DNA from: Deferribacteres bacterium
GTDB taxonomy: Bacteria > Zhuqueibacterota > Zhuqueibacteria > Zhuqueibacterales > Geothermadaptataceae
NCBI GenBank assembly: GCA_020633675.1
Contig: JACKDE010000005.1
Span: forward strand, 465,865-529,864
Direction: 5' to 3'
Length of the DNA: 64,000 bases
In this document: in pieces, positions 62,459-64,000 of the stretch
Position numbering within the stretch: the stretch's first letter is position 1
How the letters are laid out: every line of letters begins with the position of its first letter
Made by a program: the position numbers and the translations under genes
The notes under the pieces: model-generated
Told to the model about the DNA's origin: nothing
The model's database searches: none
What the model saw: the letters and a program-made list of their open reading frames with translations, nothing else

Positions 62459-62482
62459 CATGCTGAGCGAAGTCGAAGCATG
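62459..62482. repeat. Dispersed-type palindrome upstream of gyrA
   Basis: CATGCTGAGCGAAGTCGAAGCATG has CATGCT and AGCATG arms. The tract 'tgctgagcgaagtcgaagcatg' is a widely met intergenic repeat in FCB and other genomes. It sits 35 bp before the gyrA ATG and may lie in its leader. Confidence 0.5.
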
Positions 62483-62708
62483 ATATCAACAGGTCAAATT
62501 ATTAAAATGAAAACACCGTATGTGCTTGTTTATCATGGTTTGTAGAACAAGCCGCAATGTAAGCATTTTTTTGTTTTGATGAAAGCATTTAAGTCAAATT
62601 TTAACATTTTTTTGAGGCTTTTGGGGAAGGAAAATTTGCGGCTGCAAGGCGAAAAGGATCATTTCAATGACACATCAAGAAAAGAAAGAACGCTTTGTCT
62701 TCAAAAAT

Positions 62709-63698
62709 TTATTTACGGCGAATTCGTATTTCGAAGTCCTTCACGCCCTCCGATGTTCTTTTGACCTGCTGAATAGTCCCATCTTCATTAAAATAGAGAT
62801 ATTCCGCCGCACTGTGCCGCTGTCTTTTTCTGAGCGTGCAATCTGAATCCGGCACTTCCAACCAGCGATGATAAAATAAAATCCACTGGCCTTTATACTC
62901 GACAATGGAGTGATGATTGTTGCTATTGTGCTCTTGCTCCATAAAGACGCCCTGATATTGCCAGGGACCTTTTGGCGATTTTCCGGTGTAGTAGGTCAAG
63001 ACTTGATTATTCTCCGGCATCGTGAAGTAATAGAGATCGTTTCGCTTAAAAACCCACGGCCCTTCCATTTTCGGCTCATAGCCGCCCATATCCATTTTAA
63101 TAAAATCGCCCTTGGTGCTGAGCAAATCCTCTGCCAGTTCAACGACATAGTAATCGAAGTTTTTGCCATGGAAATATAAATACGCGCTGCCATCATCATC
63201 GAGAAACAGACATGGATCGTTCGCATAAGGCTCCCGCCATAGCGGTGTTCCAATCGCGTCTTTAAAAGGTCCGGTTGGTGCATCACTGACTGCGATGCCA
63301 ATCCCCATCCACTTCGTGCTATTCTCGGGATTTTTGCGATCCTTGATTCCTGTGCCGGCCGGGAAAACCAAATAGTATTTGCCATTTTTATAGGCTGCAT
63401 CGGGCGCCCACGCATAATTGTCCGCCCAGGAAAGCTGCTCTACCGACAAGATTGGGCCATGATCGGTCCAATTCACCAGATCGGAAGACGAAAAGACATG
63501 CCAGTTTTTCATAAAAAAATCGGGCTGGCATTCTTCATCGTGCGATGTGTACACATACATTTTTCCATCAGGCCAAACATGCCCGGAGGGATCAGCCGTG
63601 CGAATATCGTTTCCAAAATCAAGTGGATTTTGTGCAAAGCACGCTGCTGTAGTCAGCAAGAGAGTAATGAAAACGCAAGTGATGTGGTTTCGATTCAT
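62709..63698 (-). CDS. Exported glycoside hydrolase family 43 enzyme
   Basis: 329 aa. Signal peptide (residues 1-22, ending AACFAQN). Five-blade beta-propeller of the GH43 type: DIRTADPSGHVWPDGKMYVYTSHD (catalytic base Asp in ADPS), YANDPCLFLDDDG with the pKa-modulating Asp, and KMEGPWVFKRND with the catalytic-acid Glu. These enzymes release arabinose or xylose from plant polysaccharides; which one is not clear. Probably periplasmic or secreted. Confidence 0.9.
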   Translation of the reverse strand: MNRNHITCVFITLLLTTAACFAQNPLDFGNDIRTADPSGHVWPDGKMYVYTSHDEECQPDFFMKNWHVFSSSDLVNWTDHGPILSVEQLSWADNYAWAPDAAYKNGKYYLVFPAGTGIKDRKNPENSTKWMGIGIAVSDAPTGPFKDAIGTPLWREPYANDPCLFLDDDGSAYLYFHGKNFDYYVVELAEDLLSTKGDFIKMDMGGYEPKMEGPWVFKRNDLYYFTMPENNQVLTYYTGKSPKGPWQYQGVFMEQEHNSNNHHSIVEYKGQWILFYHRWLEVPDSDCTLRKRQRHSAAEYLYFNEDGTIQQVKRTSEGVKDFEIRIRRK

Positions 63699-63886
63699 TT
63701 GTGGGTTTTTTTTGGTTTGTGGTCTGTCTAATGCCTTTGGCTAACCTGCCGCAGGTTTAAAAGCACAAAACTTCAATACTTGCAAATACTTAAGGCAATG
63801 CTCAAAACGTCAAAATCACGCCAGAGCCCTGCGGTCAAGTTGATGCAATTATTATGTTTTTACTGACTTTAGCCATAAATTTTTAT

Positions 63887-64000
63887 TTAATAATATTCTT
63901 TAATGTACTCGTATGCCCTTGAGAACAGATCTTCATCTTTGTGCAATTGATATTTCAATAATGTCTTTCTCAAGGATTTCTGAACTTCTCTTTCACCAGT
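63887..64000 (-). CDS. C-terminal end of a type I restriction HsdR-like subunit (cut by window edge)
   Basis: 37 codons read from the window edge to a TAA at 63887-63889. The end ...REVQKSLRKTLLKYQLHKDEDLFSRAYEYIKEYY matches in pattern the extreme C-terminus of type I restriction endonuclease R subunits (LRK-L-KY-L--D-EL---AY-YI--YY). The body lies to the right of the window. Gap 63699-63886 holds no gene. Confidence 0.6.
   Translation of the reverse strand, partial: TGEREVQKSLRKTLLKYQLHKDEDLFSRAYEYIKEYY

Noticed and set aside
59902..62466. An 854-codon open frame on the plus strand opposite gyrA
   Set aside because: It is the antisense of gyrA; composition is His/Asp/Ala-rich noise with no domain, while the minus strand reads a perfect GyrA.

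Overview
This window is a stretch of a Gram-negative bacterial chromosome of about 50% GC that looks like the FCB side of the tree (Calditrichota, KSB1, Ignavibacteria or a neighbouring candidate phylum); the exact phylum is inference. The clues are an FG-GAP repeat protein ending in a YPNPFNPTT type C-terminal sorting domain, a patatin fused to an Omp85-type barrel, several exported lipoproteins, and the mix of housekeeping families. At least ten promoters can be read as sigma70-type hexamers (TTGNNN, 17 bp spacer, TATAAT-like). This argues against a classical Bacteroidetes promoter grammar and fixes several start codons.

Layout. 1-10.5 kb: the N-terminus of a PIN-PhoH protein, an exported D-aminoacylase, a cupin, the FG-GAP protein, a six-helix membrane protein, an M1 peptidase, an AI-2E family permease and a cyclic-nucleotide-binding protein. 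10.8-21 kb: EnvC-like LytM protein, greA with a leader terminator, mutY-clpS, trpE, then aroC, aroK and an aroQ fused to a free-methionine-sulfoxide-reductase-like GAF domain, a D-2-hydroxyacid dehydrogenase and proline dehydrogenase. 21-36 kb: nicotinate phosphoribosyltransferase, a serine hydrolase, tatD, a zinc-knuckle protein, an FnIII protein, a sodium symporter with a 41-aa partner and an aspartate carbamoyltransferase, asnB, rsmA, mgtE, recO and glyS. 36-44.5 kb: an accessory zone (see below), with a lipoprotein alpha/beta hydrolase, a lipoprotein acetolactate decarboxylase, archease and rtcB. 44.5-64 kb: ligA, ytxH and DUF948 genes, cysQ-like, dienelactone hydrolase, an M20 amidohydrolase, a sugar nucleotidyltransferase, a sugar kinase with a TIM-barrel-like partner, bioY, the patatin-barrel protein, an unknown gene, gyrA, a GH43 enzyme and the tail of a type I restriction HsdR.

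The most unusual structure is at 36.2-38.6 kb and again at 43.7-44.5 kb. Two unrelated housekeeping genes, glyS and rtcB, are followed by small cargo segments, and each cargo ends in another copy of the 3' end of that same gene including its stop codon. glyS has three tails of exactly 142 bp (about 89% identical pairwise, no indels); rtcB has two tails of 81 bp (first 65 bp identical). The cargo comprises a SocA/Panacea antitoxin with a RelE-like partner, a DUF433/DUF5615 pair, and an orphan membrane protein. No integrase is present. This looks like compact cassettes, 0.7-1.2 kb, that insert at the 3' end of essential genes and rebuild or duplicate that end.
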